The notes beneath the pieces are model-generated. The model was not told the origin of the DNA, made no database searches, and saw only the letters and a list, made by a program, of their open reading frames with translations. 64,000 bases of DNA, taken from Novosphingobium sp. CECT 9465 (GTDB taxonomy: Bacteria > Pseudomonadota > Alphaproteobacteria > Sphingomonadales > Sphingomonadaceae). The position numbers and the translations under genes were made by a program. This document shows, piece by piece, positions 29,341-40,865 of this stretch. The stretch is taken from the NCBI RefSeq assembly GCF_920987055.1, contig NZ_CAKLBX010000001.1, positions 620,001-684,000 of the forward strand, written 5' to 3'. Within the stretch, counting starts at the first letter, position 1. Each line of letters begins with the position of its first letter.

Positions 29341-32196
29341 TCACTTTGTCGCAGCCACTTCCTCGATCGGCAGGCCAAGGTCGGCAAGCTGTGGCTTCAC
29401 GGTGGCCGCATCGCCAACCACCACCCATACCATGCCATCGCCCGAAATTTTCGAGCGGAACGCCTTGTCGGCATCGGCCGTGGTCATCTTGCCATAACGC
29501 GTGGCCAGCGTTTCGTAGTAATCGTCGGGCCGCTTGTAGTTCACGATCTTGGCCATGCCGTCGAGCACGGCGGCGCTGGTTTCGAACATGCCGGGCAGTT
29601 CGCGGGCGCTGCCCTTGGTCGACCAGTCGAGTTCCTCCGGCCTGACCCCGCCGGTGCTGGTGAAAGTGTCGATTTCCTTGCGGATTTCGGCGATGGCCGC
29701 GCCGGTCTTGTCGCTCTGTACCGGCGCGATCACGCGGAAGCTGATCCGGTCGAGCGGTTCGGTCACGCCATTGTACGTGCCATAGCTCCAGCCTTTGCTT
29801 TCGCGCAGGTTCATGTTGATCCGGCCCAGGAAATTGCCGCCCAACACGTCATTCGCCGTGCCGAGCGCCACGAGATCGTCGGTGCCCTTGGCATCGATCA
29901 CCTTGCCACCGGAGATATACGATTGCGGCGATCCGGGGCGATCGACCAGAATGACGCGCGCCTTGGGGGCAGGGACCGGAACCGTGAAGTCCTTGATCGG
30001 GCGCGCCATGCGATTGGCCTTCCAGTTGCCGAACGATCCGTCGAGCATCTTCACCACCTGATCCAGCGTGGTATCGCCCACCACGAAGATCCGCGCCGTA
30101 TCCGGGCGGAACCAGCGCGCGTGGAACGCGGCCAGATCATCGCGTTTCAGGGTTTTCACCACTTCGGGATCGCCCTTGCCGCTTGGCGGGAAGGCATAGG
30201 GAAATTGCGTGCCGAACAGCGCGGGGTTCAACACGCGATTGGCCAGTGAAGCCGGGTCCTTCATCTCGGCCGCGATCCCGGCGAGTTGTTGTGTGCGGAC
30301 GCGCTCCAGCTCGGCCGGATCGAGCCTGGGATGCAGCACCACGTCCGAAAGCAGGCCCAGCGAGGGTGCAAGGTTCGATGACAGCGCATCCAGTTGGAAC
30401 GATGTCATGTCTGGATTGGCAGAGAGGCGGATGCTGGCTCCCAGCCGTTCCTGCTCGCGCGCCAGAGCGGACGCATCCAGCGTCTGTGTGCCTTCGTCTA
30501 TGAGATTCAGCAGCAGCGATTGCGTGCCCAGCGCAGACTTCGGATCGGCGGCATAGCCTGCATCGAAGCTGACCCGAACCGATACGGTCGGCACCACAGT
30601 CCGCCGCGCGAAGTAGACCGGAATGCCGTTCTTGAGCATCGCCCGCTCGATCGTCGGGAAATCCAGTGGAGTGAGTTCACCCACCGCAGGCAGCTTCGAA
30701 CGGTCCGCCGGGGTGACATTGGAAACCGGCGCACCCTTGGCCATGGCATCGGGATCGCGGAAGTAGGCGGGGCGGCTGCCCGTCGCCTCGCGCGTGAAGA
30801 ATCCGCCGCGCCCTTCGCCACCCTCTGTACGCGCCCCCGGCTCCACGGTCAGCGCGAAGACCGGGCGCGTCAGCCACTTCTGCATGGCGGCGGCCACTTC
30901 GCCCGGCTGCATCGCGGCAATGCGGGCGAGTTCCGTGCGATAGTGCTGCGGATCGCCGTTGTAGAGCAGGCCTTCAGCCAGTGTCGGCGCCTTGCCGCTG
31001 CCGCCGCCGGTGCGCTCAAGCCCGCGAATTTCGCCCGCCGTGGCCGATGTCGCCGCGCGCAGCATTTCGTCTGCCGTCGGCCCTTCCTTGATGAACTTCG
31101 CGATCTCGGTGTCCAGCGCGGCAGCGACCTTCGCGGCATCCTGCCCCGGAGTCACATCGGCCTGCACCACGAACTGCCCGGCCTGCGCAAAGATCGAGGC
31201 GCTGGCGGCAACCGCCACGGCCACCTTCTGCTGGCGCACCAGCGCATCGTCGAGCCGCGACGAGGCAAGCCCGCCCAGTACCGATGCGGCCAGATCGAGC
31301 GGCAGGTAATCGGGATTGTCCAGCCCCGGCACGGCCCACATGCGATAGATGCGCGTGGTTGCCACCTGATCCCTGATCGTCTTGGCCAGCGGCGCGGGCA
31401 GGGTCGGCACGGGTGCGCTTACCGGCCTGATCGCGGGGCCGGAGGGGATAGCGCCGAACCATTTGGCGACCTTCGCCTTTGCCGTCGTCACATCCACATC
31501 GCCTGCCAGCACCAGGATCGCGTTGTTCGGGCCGTAGTTGTCCTTGAACCATCCCTTCACGTCATCAAGGCTGGCCGAATCGAGATCCGCCATCGAACCG
31601 ATGGTCGAGTGATGATACGGATGGCCGGACGGGTAGAGGTTTTCGAGCTGTTCGTATTCGACCAGGCCGAATGGATCATTGTCGCCTTGCCGCTTTTCGT
31701 TCTGCACGACGCCGCGCTGATTATCGAGCACACCCTGTGTCACCGCGCCAAGCAGGTGCCCCATGCGGTCGCTTTCCATCATCAGCGTCATGTCGAGCGC
31801 GGCTGTGGGCACGGTCTGGTAGTAGTTGGTGCGGTCGAACCATGTCGTGCCGTTCAGGTCGGTTGCGCCCACCTGTTGCAATGGTTGGAAGAAATCGCCG
31901 GGCACGTTTTCGGTGCCGTTGAACATCAGGTGTTCGAACAGGTGGGCAAAGCCGGTCTTGCCCTTCGGCTCGTTCTTTGAACCCACCCCATACCAGATCG
32001 ATACCGCCACGACCGGAGCCTTGCGGTCGGTATGGACCAGTACGGTCAATCCGTTGTCCAGCTTGAAGCTTTCGTAGGGGATCTGCACTTTGGCGACGAG
32101 ATCGGCCAGTGGAACCGGTTTCGCCGCTTGCGCAAGCGCCTGGGCGGGAAGTGTGGCGGCGATGGCAAGCAGGCTGGCGGTAAAAAGTCGCTGCAT
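29341..32196 (-). CDS. M16 family zinc metallopeptidase (duplicated, exported)
   Basis: The 951-residue protein has a signal peptide (MQRLFTASLLAIAATLPAQALA), an active N-terminal M16 half with the inverted zinc motif HLFEHLMF, and a second M16-like half from about residue 520 without that motif. It resembles pitrilysin or two-domain processing peptidases acting in the periplasm on small peptides. The start at 32196 was chosen because it opens the signal peptide. It is divergent from the M28 peptidase gene. Confidence 0.9.
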   Translation of the reverse strand: MQRLFTASLLAIAATLPAQALAQAAKPVPLADLVAKVQIPYESFKLDNGLTVLVHTDRKAPVVAVSIWYGVGSKNEPKGKTGFAHLFEHLMFNGTENVPGDFFQPLQQVGATDLNGTTWFDRTNYYQTVPTAALDMTLMMESDRMGHLLGAVTQGVLDNQRGVVQNEKRQGDNDPFGLVEYEQLENLYPSGHPYHHSTIGSMADLDSASLDDVKGWFKDNYGPNNAILVLAGDVDVTTAKAKVAKWFGAIPSGPAIRPVSAPVPTLPAPLAKTIRDQVATTRIYRMWAVPGLDNPDYLPLDLAASVLGGLASSRLDDALVRQQKVAVAVAASASIFAQAGQFVVQADVTPGQDAAKVAAALDTEIAKFIKEGPTADEMLRAATSATAGEIRGLERTGGGSGKAPTLAEGLLYNGDPQHYRTELARIAAMQPGEVAAAMQKWLTRPVFALTVEPGARTEGGEGRGGFFTREATGSRPAYFRDPDAMAKGAPVSNVTPADRSKLPAVGELTPLDFPTIERAMLKNGIPVYFARRTVVPTVSVRVSFDAGYAADPKSALGTQSLLLNLIDEGTQTLDASALAREQERLGASIRLSANPDMTSFQLDALSSNLAPSLGLLSDVVLHPRLDPAELERVRTQQLAGIAAEMKDPASLANRVLNPALFGTQFPYAFPPSGKGDPEVVKTLKRDDLAAFHARWFRPDTARIFVVGDTTLDQVVKMLDGSFGNWKANRMARPIKDFTVPVPAPKARVILVDRPGSPQSYISGGKVIDAKGTDDLVALGTANDVLGGNFLGRINMNLRESKGWSYGTYNGVTEPLDRISFRVIAPVQSDKTGAAIAEIRKEIDTFTSTGGVRPEELDWSTKGSARELPGMFETSAAVLDGMAKIVNYKRPDDYYETLATRYGKMTTADADKAFRSKISGDGMVWVVVGDAATVKPQLADLGLPIEEVAATK

Positions 32197-32405
32197 GATG
32201 TTCCCGAAGGCTGGCGGCGGCATCTTGTGATGCTCGCGATGAAGATAACGGTCCTGATGGAGTCCAGCCTGAATGCAGACCAGCGATCGATCAAGATTTA
32301 GTTTGTGCAGAAACTTTCTAGTGCTCATCATCGCGCGCGCAAGGGGGCCATGCCGATAGGGCTGGTGCCGCTTTCACCAATTCGACAAACGACGAAGAGA
32401 GACCG

Positions 32406-34025
32406 ATGAACGTCAAGCCAGCCCTGATCGCCGCCCTTCTCGCCACTGTTGCCACGCCCGCCTTCGCGCAAGGTCCGGTGTTCGATGCAGAGGCGGTCCG
32501 CGCTCACGTCACCTTCCTTGCCGACGATCTGCTCGAAGGCCGCGATACGGGATCGCGCGGGTATGACATTGCGGCGAATTACGTCGCATCGCAGTTCATC
32601 GCCATGGGCCTGAAGCCTGCTGCGGCAGATGGCACGTTCTTCCAGAAGCTGACGGTGCGCGAGGCGCGGCTGGACGGTGCGCCGAAGCTGATTCTGAACT
32701 TCGGCGGCAAGGACACGGTGCTGTCCGATACCGCCCAAGTGCTGGTACGGCCAAGCCTTGCCGAAAAGGCGGTCACGCTGGATGCGCCGATGGTGTTTGC
32801 AGGCTTCGGCTTCGATCGGCCTGACCTGGGTTTCGATGACTACAAGGGCCTGGATGTGACGGGCAAGATCGTGGTCGTCCTCACCGGATTCCCCAAGGGC
32901 ATGCCAAGCGAACTGGGCGCGCACCTCAATTCGGAAAAGGCGGTCATGGCGATGAAGCGCGGCGCGGTTGCCCTGATCGCCATTCCCACCATCGAGGACA
33001 CCGCCCGTCGCCCGTGGGAGAAACGCGTTGCGATTTCCGATGGTCCGGCCAAGGGCTGGGTTGGCGCCGATGGCAAGGCGTTCAGCCGCGCGCCCGGCAT
33101 CAAGGCCTCGATCACGCTGAACCCCGATGCCGCCGCGCCGCTGTTTGCCGCTGCGAAAAAGCCATTGGCGAAAGTTCGGGCGGCTGCGGACAAAAAGGGC
33201 GGTAGGCCCAAGGGCTTTGCGCTGCCGGGCAAGGCCAGTCTGTCGCTCGCCAGCACATGGAAGGACGTGACCAGCGCCAATGTGGTCGCCATGCTGCCGG
33301 GAAGCGATGCGAAGCTGGCGGGTGAATTCGTCGGCATGACCGCGCATCTCGATCACATCGGCATCCACGGCAAGGGTGAGGATACGCTGCATAATGGCGC
33401 GATGGACAATGCGTCGGGCGTCGCCACCATGCTCGAAGTCGCCAAGGCCATCGCAACGGAAAAGCCGCGCCGTTCGGTGCTGTTTGCTGCGCTGACCGGC
33501 GAGGAAGGCGGGCTGATCGGTTCCGACTTCCTTGCGCGCCACCCGGTCGCCAGCAGTGATCTTGTCGCCGTCGTCAATTTCGACATGCCGGTGCTCACTT
33601 ACATGTTCACCGATGTCGTCGCGTTCGGCGCGGAAAACTCTACCATGGGTCCGGTCGTGGCCGATGCGGCGCGCAAGGCAGGCATCAAGCTTTCGCCTGA
33701 TCCCATACCCGAAGAAGGTCTGTTCACGCGGTCGGATCACTACCGTTTCGTGCAGCAGGGCGTGCCTGCCGTGTTCATGATGACGGGCTTCGAAGGCCCC
33801 GGCGAAAAGGCGTTCCGCGATTTCCTCAAGACCAATTATCACCAGCCCAGCGATGACCTGAAGCTGCCGTTCAACTGGGATGCTGCGGCGCTCTTCGCCA
33901 AGGTCAATTACTTCACCGTGCAATCGCTCGCCAATGCCGATGAACGCCCGCGCTGGTATGCGAACAGCTTCTTCGGCAAGGAATTTACACCGGGTGCTGC
34001 GAAGGCAAATGATCCGGCGAAATGA
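32406..34025 (+). CDS. Exported M28 family aminopeptidase with PA domain
   Basis: The 539-residue protein has a signal peptide ending AFAQ (residue 22), an inserted PA domain, and M28 zinc ligands in TAHLDHIGIHG, DNASGVA, LTGEEGGLIG, NFDMPV and SDHYRF. It should remove N-terminal residues from peptides in the periplasm. It diverges from the M16 peptidase gene, so the two may be co-regulated. Confidence 0.9.
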   Translation: MNVKPALIAALLATVATPAFAQGPVFDAEAVRAHVTFLADDLLEGRDTGSRGYDIAANYVASQFIAMGLKPAAADGTFFQKLTVREARLDGAPKLILNFGGKDTVLSDTAQVLVRPSLAEKAVTLDAPMVFAGFGFDRPDLGFDDYKGLDVTGKIVVVLTGFPKGMPSELGAHLNSEKAVMAMKRGAVALIAIPTIEDTARRPWEKRVAISDGPAKGWVGADGKAFSRAPGIKASITLNPDAAAPLFAAAKKPLAKVRAAADKKGGRPKGFALPGKASLSLASTWKDVTSANVVAMLPGSDAKLAGEFVGMTAHLDHIGIHGKGEDTLHNGAMDNASGVATMLEVAKAIATEKPRRSVLFAALTGEEGGLIGSDFLARHPVASSDLVAVVNFDMPVLTYMFTDVVAFGAENSTMGPVVADAARKAGIKLSPDPIPEEGLFTRSDHYRFVQQGVPAVFMMTGFEGPGEKAFRDFLKTNYHQPSDDLKLPFNWDAAALFAKVNYFTVQSLANADERPRWYANSFFGKEFTPGAAKANDPAK

Positions 34026-34037
34026 TGGGGAGCGGAT

Positions 34038-34157
34038 GCCCACCCCGCTGCGACTAACCTCGCCTACGGCTCGCTAAGTCTCGCGGCCCTCCCGCAAGCG
34101 GTAGGGCCGATCACAACAACGCCCCCCTCCCGTTTACGGGAGGGGTTGGGGGTGGGC
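34038..34157. repeat. GCCCACCCC-type palindromic repeat between the M28 gene and clpB
   Basis: The outer ends GCCCACCCC and GGGGTGGGC bracket two inner hairpins, one degenerate (34087-34106) and one perfect (CCCCTCCCGTTTACGGGAGGGG, from 34124). It is related to elements at 47070-47180 and 58402-58436. No gene is seen between 34026 and 34281. Confidence 0.7.
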
Positions 34158-34165
34158 TTGCACAA

Positions 34166-34195
34166 CTTGCGTTCAATCAACGCACCGCCCCTGAT
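34166..34195 (+). promoter_or_regulatory. Possible heat-shock (RpoH) promoter of clpB
   Basis: CTTGCG, 16 bp, then CCCCTGAT resembles the sigma-32 consensus CTTGAA-N11-16-CCCCAT. It lies about 87 bp before the clpB ATG, the expected setting for a heat-shock chaperone. The match is imperfect, so this is tentative. Confidence 0.35.
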
Positions 34196-34281
34196 CGAGT
34201 GCTAAACCACTTTTGTCCGCACAGCCCTTGTGTTGCGAAAAAGCCACACCATGTTCTGCGCAACAGGAGGACGCTCTACCC

Positions 34282-36861
34282 ATGAACCTCGAAAAATTCA
34301 CTGACCGCGCCAAGGGTTTCCTGCAAGCCGCGCAAACCGTTGCCATCCGCATGAGCCATCAGCGGATTACCGCCGAACACATCCTCAAGGCCCTGCTCGA
34401 AGACAGCGAAGGCATGGCGAGCGGGCTGATCCAGCGTGCAGGCGGTAATGCCGCCATTGCACAGGCCGAGGTAGACAAGGCGCTGGCCAAACTGGCCGCC
34501 GTGTCCGGTTCAGGCGCACAGCAGACGCCCGGTCTGGACAATGATGCCGTGCGTGTGCTCGACCAGGCCGAACAGGTCGCCACCAAATCGGGTGACAGCT
34601 TCGTCACCGTCGAGCGCATGCTCGTCGCGCTGGCGCTCGCCACCACCACGGCTGCGGGACAAGCGCTAAAGGCTGCGAACGTCACCCCGCAGGCACTCGA
34701 AGCCGCGATCACCGCCTTGCGCGGTGGCCGCAGCGCTGACAGCGCGAGCGCCGAAAACGCCTATGACGCGATGAAGAAATACGCCCGCGACCTGACCGAG
34801 GCCGCGCGCGAGGGCAAGCTCGATCCGGTGATTGGCCGCGACGAGGAAATTCGCCGCACCGTGCAGATTCTTGCCCGCCGCACCAAGAACAACCCCGCGC
34901 TGATCGGCGAACCCGGCGTCGGCAAGACCGCCATCGCCGAAGGACTTGCGCTGCGCATCGCCAATGGCGACGTGCCCGACAGTCTCAAGGACCGCCGCCT
35001 GATGGCGCTCGACATGGGCAGCCTGATTGCAGGGGCCAAGTATCGTGGCGAGTTCGAGGAACGCCTCAAGGCGGTGCTTGACGAGGTGAAGGGCGCCGAG
35101 GGCGAGATCATCCTGTTCATTGACGAGATGCACACCCTGATCGGGGCAGGCAAGGGCGAGGGCGCTATGGATGCGTCGAACCTGCTCAAGCCCGCTCTCG
35201 CGCGCGGCGAACTGCACTGCATCGGCGCCACCACGCTCGACGAATACCAGAAGTATGTCGAGAAGGACCCCGCGCTGCAACGCCGGTTCCAGCCGGTGTT
35301 CGTGGGCGAGCCGACCGTGGAAGACACGATTTCCATCCTGCGCGGCATCAAAGACAAGTACGAGCTGCACCACGGCGTGCGCATCGCCGATGGCGCGATC
35401 GTGGCGGCGGCCACTCTGTCCAATCGTTACATCGCCGACCGCTTTCTGCCGGACAAGGCCATCGACCTGATGGACGAGGCCGCCAGCCGCATCCGCATGG
35501 AAGTGGAAAGCAAGCCGGAGGAAATCGAGAAGCTCGATCGCAAGATCATCCAGCTAAAGATCGAGGAGATGGCGCTCGCCAAGGAAGTCGATACCGCGTC
35601 GAAGGACCGGCTGGCGAACCTGCGCGAGGAGCTTGCCAATCTTGAGCAACAGTCTTCGGAATTGACCACTCGCTGGCAGAACGAGCGTGACAAGATCGCC
35701 GCCGAGGGCAAGATCAAGGAAGCGCTCGACGCTGCCCGCAGCGAACTGGAAATGGCACAGCGCGCTGGCGATCTCGCCAAAGCCGGTGAGCTTGCCTATG
35801 GCCGCATTCCCGAACTGGAAAGGCAGTTGGCCGAGGCCGAAGGCGTCAGCCAGAACGCCATGCTGCGCGAGGAAGTGACCGCCGAGGACATCGCCGCCGT
35901 CGTCAGCAAGTGGACCGGCGTTCCGGTCGACCGGATGATGGAAGGCGAGCGTGAAAAGCTGCTCAAGATGGAGCACGTGATCGGTGAACGCGTGATCGGC
36001 CAGAAGGACGCGGTCCTTGCGGTGTCAAAGGCCGTGAGGCGTGCGCGCGCGGGGCTTCAGGACCCGAACCGCCCGTTGGGCAGCTTCCTGTTCCTCGGTC
36101 CCACCGGCGTCGGCAAGACCGAACTGACCAAGGCGCTGGCAGGGTTCCTTTTCGATGACGACAGCGCGATGGTCCGCATCGACATGTCGGAGTTCATGGA
36201 GAAGCACTCGGTCAGCCGGTTGATCGGCGCGCCTCCAGGCTATGTTGGTTATGATGAAGGCGGCGTTCTCACCGAAGCGGTTCGCAGGCGACCCTATCAG
36301 GTCGTGCTGTTCGACGAGGTCGAGAAAGCGCATTCCGATGTGTTCAACGTGCTGCTGCAAGTCCTCGACGATGGCCGCCTGACCGATGGTCAGGGCCGCG
36401 TGGTCGATTTCACCAACACGCTGATCATCCTGACCAGCAACCTCGGCAGCCAGTATCTCGCCAATCTGGAAGAGGGGCAGGACGTTGCCAGCGTCGAACC
36501 GCAAGTGATGGATATCGTGCGCGGCCATTTCCGCCCCGAATTTCTCAACCGGCTGGACGAGATCATCCTGTTCCACCGCCTGGGCCACGAACACATGGCC
36601 CCGATCGTGGAAATCCAGGTCGGCCGTGTGCAGAAGCTGCTCAAGGACCGCAAGATCGTGCTCGACCTGACCGACGCTGCAAAGCGCTGGCTGGGGCGTG
36701 TCGGCTACGACCCGGTCTATGGCGCAAGGCCGCTCAAGCGCGCGGTCCAGCGGCATTTGCAGGACCCGCTCGCGGAGCGTCTGCTCGCGGGAGAGATTCC
36801 CGACGGCAGCACCGTCACCATTGACGAAGGCGATGGCGCGCTGTCGTTCTCGGTGGGCTGA
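34282..36861 (+). CDS. clpB: ClpB disaggregase
   Basis: The 859-residue AAA+ chaperone has a Clp-N domain (about 1-145), NBD1 with GEPGVGKT, the coiled-coil middle domain (about 400-520) characteristic of ClpB, and NBD2 with GPTGVGKT. With DnaK it rescues aggregated proteins. The start [12 protein letters not shown] was chosen over a longer frame because it matches the family and follows an aggagg ribosome site. Confidence 0.97.
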   Translation: MNLEKFTDRAKGFLQAAQTVAIRMSHQRITAEHILKALLEDSEGMASGLIQRAGGNAAIAQAEVDKALAKLAAVSGSGAQQTPGLDNDAVRVLDQAEQVATKSGDSFVTVERMLVALALATTTAAGQALKAANVTPQALEAAITALRGGRSADSASAENAYDAMKKYARDLTEAAREGKLDPVIGRDEEIRRTVQILARRTKNNPALIGEPGVGKTAIAEGLALRIANGDVPDSLKDRRLMALDMGSLIAGAKYRGEFEERLKAVLDEVKGAEGEIILFIDEMHTLIGAGKGEGAMDASNLLKPALARGELHCIGATTLDEYQKYVEKDPALQRRFQPVFVGEPTVEDTISILRGIKDKYELHHGVRIADGAIVAAATLSNRYIADRFLPDKAIDLMDEAASRIRMEVESKPEEIEKLDRKIIQLKIEEMALAKEVDTASKDRLANLREELANLEQQSSELTTRWQNERDKIAAEGKIKEALDAARSELEMAQRAGDLAKAGELAYGRIPELERQLAEAEGVSQNAMLREEVTAEDIAAVVSKWTGVPVDRMMEGEREKLLKMEHVIGERVIGQKDAVLAVSKAVRRARAGLQDPNRPLGSFLFLGPTGVGKTELTKALAGFLFDDDSAMVRIDMSEFMEKHSVSRLIGAPPGYVGYDEGGVLTEAVRRRPYQVVLFDEVEKAHSDVFNVLLQVLDDGRLTDGQGRVVDFTNTLIILTSNLGSQYLANLEEGQDVASVEPQVMDIVRGHFRPEFLNRLDEIILFHRLGHEHMAPIVEIQVGRVQKLLKDRKIVLDLTDAAKRWLGRVGYDPVYGARPLKRAVQRHLQDPLAERLLAGEIPDGSTVTIDEGDGALSFSVG

Positions 36862-36866
36862 ACGTG

Positions 36867-36898
36867 AAAAAGGGGGCGGTCCCTTGCGGGGCCGCCCC
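36867..36898 (-). terminator. Terminator between clpB and the TonB-like gene
   Basis: An 11-bp stem with one G-U pair (GGGGCGGTCCC and GGGGCCGCCCC) has an A-run on its left, which is a T-run on the minus strand. It would stop the leftward transcript; toward clpB's direction only ATTC follows. Confidence 0.6.
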
Positions 36899-36943
36899 AT
36901 TCATCCTGCCGGCAAGGGGGGACCGGCGGCGTATTGCGTCACA

Positions 36944-37288
36944 TCAGAGCAGTTTCCACGTTACCGGCACGACCAGAGAAGTGGCACCGCCCGGCGGTGG
37001 TGGAACAGTGCCCGCGCGCGTGGCCATCGCCAGCGCTTCCTTGTCGAGCGTTGCCGAGCCGGAGGGTGCGACCAGTTCGGTACGTTCGATCGCGCCGCCC
37101 GAACCGACGTAGACTTTCACACGCGCCGTGCCTTCCTCGCCGCGCATCTGTGCCGAGCGCGGATAGGTCTGCTTCGAAGCGATGATGCGCGAAACCTGGC
37201 GCTGCCATTCCGGCGACTGGGCGAACGATGCTGTCGTCGTCATCGAAAGCGCGGTCATTCCAAGTGCGATTTTTCCGATCAGTTTCAT
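36944..37288 (-). CDS. Exported TonB C-terminal domain protein
   Basis: The 114-residue protein has a signal peptide ending SFAQ (residue 24) and a stand-alone TonB C-terminal-like domain (RIIASKQTYPRSAQMRGEEGTARVKVYVGSGG). It lacks the membrane anchor and Pro-rich spacer of full TonB, so it may work as a periplasmic partner and not an energy transducer. It lies 50 bp downstream of the chemoreceptor gene on the same strand. Confidence 0.8.
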   Translation of the reverse strand: MKLIGKIALGMTALSMTTTASFAQSPEWQRQVSRIIASKQTYPRSAQMRGEEGTARVKVYVGSGGAIERTELVAPSGSATLDKEALAMATRAGTVPPPPGGATSLVVPVTWKLL

Positions 37289-37338
37289 GGGATACAGTCC
37301 TTGCAGTTTGATGGATGATTCAGGGCGGTGGATAGGCG

Positions 37339-39234
37339 TCAGAACTCGTTCCAATCTTCGGCATCGGCCTTCAGCGCGGTGTTCCCGTAAGTTGCGGCAG
37401 GGCGCGGTGCCGGTGCAGGGCGGGGTGATGGCGCTGGCGGCGCATATGCCGCAGTCGGTTCGCGCGATGGCTGGCGCTGCGGCGCCAAGCTTGCCGTGCC
37501 ACTGCCCAGTTCGAAGCGGCCAAGCTGGTCGACCAGCGCCACGGTCTCGGTCGCAAGGTTGCGTGTGCCTGCCGAGCTTTCCTCGACCATCGCGGCATTC
37601 TGCTGGGTGAATGCGTCCATCGAACCGACCATCGAGGAAATGTCGGCGATGCCCGCAGCCTGCTGCCCGGCGGCTTCGGCAATCTGTTCGACCAGAGCCG
37701 AAACCGCGCTGACTTCGGCGACGATCTGGCGCAGCGCCTCACCGCTCGATTCCACCAGGGCAACGCCGCCGCTGACTTCATCGGTGCTCTTGCTGATCAG
37801 TTCGCGGATCGATTTGGCAGCGTCCGACGAGCGCTGGGCCAGTGCCCGCACTTCGGTGGCGACAACCGCAAAGCCCTTGCCCGCATCGCCAGCGCGCGCC
37901 GCCTCGACGCCGGCGTTCAGCGCCAGCAGGTTGGTCTGGAAGGCGATCCCGTCGATGACGTTGACGATTTCGGCCATTTCGCGCGAGCTGGTCTCGATGC
38001 TGCGCATGGCGGCCACCGCGCGATTGGCGGTATCGCCCACGCTGTCGGCAGTGCTGCGCGCCACGGTCAGCCGCGAACTGGTCTGCTTGGCGTTTTCCGC
38101 AGTCGTCTTGACCGATGTGGTGAACTCGCTGAGCGTGCGCGAGGTTTCGGCCAGCGAATTGGCCTGCTGTTCGGTGCGCAGTGACAGATCGGTGGCCGCG
38201 CTGGCGATTTCGTCGGTGCCCAGCCTGATCGTATTGCACCCGTCGGCGATCTTGCTGAGAACCCGTTCGAGCGAGGCGACAGCGGCGTTGTAATCGACAT
38301 GCAGCTTGGCCAGCGCGCCGCTGCCGTTTTCGGGCACGCGGAAGGTCAGCTTGCCATCGGCCAGTGCGGTCAGGCCTTCGCCGATGGCGTCGATCGTCAT
38401 CTGCGTTTCGCGGGCATTGGCCTTTTCGGCTTCAGCACGGGCATGATCGGATGCAAATACATCGCGGAACTGGTCAAGCGCGCGGGCAAGTTGACCCAGT
38501 TCGTCATTGCGGTGCAGGCCCGGCACCACGACGGCGTGATCGCCGCCGATCAGACGCCCCACGGCTTCGGCCATGCGGACCACGGGCTTTGCGACGTTGC
38601 GCATCAGGAAGGCCAGCAGCCCCAGTGCTGCGACAAGTCCGAGACCGATCGCCGCCAGCGTGAACTTGCGAGCAGCAGCATAGATTTCTTCGCTATGGGC
38701 AGCGACTGCGTCGGACGCTTTCTGGTTTACCTCGATGGCAGCCAGAATCGCATCTTCAAGCGCGTAGAAGGTGTCCAGCGCTTCGGAATTGTGGATCGCC
38801 TGTGCGGCGCTGCTGTCGCCTGCCAGCGCCAGAGACTGCATCTGGTCGTCCTGGCCGATGGAGGTGTTCCACGCCTCGCGGATGGCGCCGAGGGCGGTCT
38901 TCTGTTCGGGCGTCGAAGCCAGCTTCTCATAATCGCTCAAACCGCCATCGATGGCGACGCGCGCGTTCTTCAGCAGCTTCTGGCTGCGCGCTACCGCTTC
39001 GGGCGATGGCGCATCGAACATCTCATCCTGCTTCAGGCGATATTGCGATGTGTAGGCGTGAATATCGCCAAGCGTGGCGGCGGCGGGCATCCAGCGGTCG
39101 CGCTGTTCGGCGGCAATCGCGTTGACCTCGCCAATCTTGATGATGGCGAACAAGCCCATACCGCCCATCACCGCCAGAAGCAGCGCAAAGGCGGCGATGA
39201 ACTTGGCCGAAATGTTGAACTTGAACATCGTCAC
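37339..39234 (-). CDS. Methyl-accepting chemotaxis protein
   Basis: The 631-residue chemoreceptor has an N-terminal membrane segment (about 10-30), a four-helix-bundle periplasmic sensor (about 35-190), a second membrane segment (about 192-212), HAMP, and the signalling domain with the hairpin tip [20 protein letters not shown]. The C-terminus, an Ala/Pro-rich linker then DWNEF, resembles the tethering pentapeptide that binds CheR/CheB. The ligand is unknown. An alternative start lies two codons in. Confidence 0.92.
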   Translation of the reverse strand: MTMFKFNISAKFIAAFALLLAVMGGMGLFAIIKIGEVNAIAAEQRDRWMPAAATLGDIHAYTSQYRLKQDEMFDAPSPEAVARSQKLLKNARVAIDGGLSDYEKLASTPEQKTALGAIREAWNTSIGQDDQMQSLALAGDSSAAQAIHNSEALDTFYALEDAILAAIEVNQKASDAVAAHSEEIYAAARKFTLAAIGLGLVAALGLLAFLMRNVAKPVVRMAEAVGRLIGGDHAVVVPGLHRNDELGQLARALDQFRDVFASDHARAEAEKANARETQMTIDAIGEGLTALADGKLTFRVPENGSGALAKLHVDYNAAVASLERVLSKIADGCNTIRLGTDEIASAATDLSLRTEQQANSLAETSRTLSEFTTSVKTTAENAKQTSSRLTVARSTADSVGDTANRAVAAMRSIETSSREMAEIVNVIDGIAFQTNLLALNAGVEAARAGDAGKGFAVVATEVRALAQRSSDAAKSIRELISKSTDEVSGGVALVESSGEALRQIVAEVSAVSALVEQIAEAAGQQAAGIADISSMVGSMDAFTQQNAAMVEESSAGTRNLATETVALVDQLGRFELGSGTASLAPQRQPSREPTAAYAPPAPSPRPAPAPRPAATYGNTALKADAEDWNEF

Positions 39235-39416
39235 TCCCCGATAGCCGATCCGGCATGGTGCCTTGGGTAACGGGGGAAGCGGAATCTTGCGTAAGGCGGG
39301 GGCTTCGTATTGCTGCGCAGGGTCAGGCAGGAAAATTTAACCTGATCGTCAGGCGATAAGTCGCGTTATCGGGCCGAAGTCGTGGTTGCAGGCATCACCG
39401 GATGGTTAACCGCAAA

Positions 39417-39839
39417 TCAAGTTCCGATAAGATGCAGCATGATCAGGCGGCGGTGCGGTGCGTGGCGGTGCTCGCAAAGGTAGATCCCTTGCCATGTGCC
39501 AAGCGCCGGGCGCCCCGCCAGGACCGGAATGGACAAGGAGACCCCCGTGAGGATCGATTTGAGGTGAGCGGGCATGTCGTCCGGCCCTTCGTCATCGTGG
39601 GCGTAACCCGCATTTTCGGGGGCAATCCGGTTCAGCCAGCGCGCCACGTCGCCCCGCACTTCGGGCGCGGCATTTTCCTGAATGCACAGCGAGGCGGACG
39701 TGTGGCGGCAGAACACGGTCAGCAGCCCGGTGGCCATGCCCTGCGCCTCTACCCATTGGCAGACTTCACGGGTCATTTCATGCAGGCCCTGTCCGGGCGT
39801 GGCGATGGCGAGTTCGGTCGAGGACTGGCGCAAGGTCAT
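39417..39839 (-). CDS. YjbQ/UPF0047 family protein
   Basis: The 140-residue protein has the UPF0047 pattern GLLTVFCRHTSASLCIQENA and WQGIYLCEHR with conserved histidines. Members show thiamine phosphate synthase activity in vitro; the true role is unsettled. It follows ligI by 20 bp on the same strand and may be co-transcribed with the ligK operon by read-through. The start at 39839 was chosen because upstream sequence overlaps ligI. Confidence 0.88.
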   Translation of the reverse strand: MTLRQSSTELAIATPGQGLHEMTREVCQWVEAQGMATGLLTVFCRHTSASLCIQENAAPEVRGDVARWLNRIAPENAGYAHDDEGPDDMPAHLKSILTGVSLSIPVLAGRPALGTWQGIYLCEHRHAPHRRLIMLHLIGT

Positions 39840-39859
39840 GCGCCAGCCCCTTACACCAT

Positions 39860-40747
<888 letters not shown>

Positions 40748-40762
40748 CTACGTTCCTGTTTT

Positions 40763-40845
40763 GTCATTGCGAGGAGCCGATGGCGACGCGGCAATCCAGA
40801 GTTGTTCAGTGGGACTCTGGATTGCGTCGCTGCGATCGCAGTGAC
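40763..40845. repeat. GTCATTGCGAGG-type palindromic repeat between ligU and ligI
   Basis: Inverted arms begin gtcattgcgaggag and end gatcgcagtgac, with internal ggcaatccagagt/actctggattgc pairing. It is the same family as 28782-28876. In the transcript of ligK-ligU-ligI it would form a strong hairpin, which could protect the ligK-ligU mRNA or reduce ligI expression. Confidence 0.75.
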
Positions 40846-40865
40846 GAAGTGATCGGGGTGGGCTT

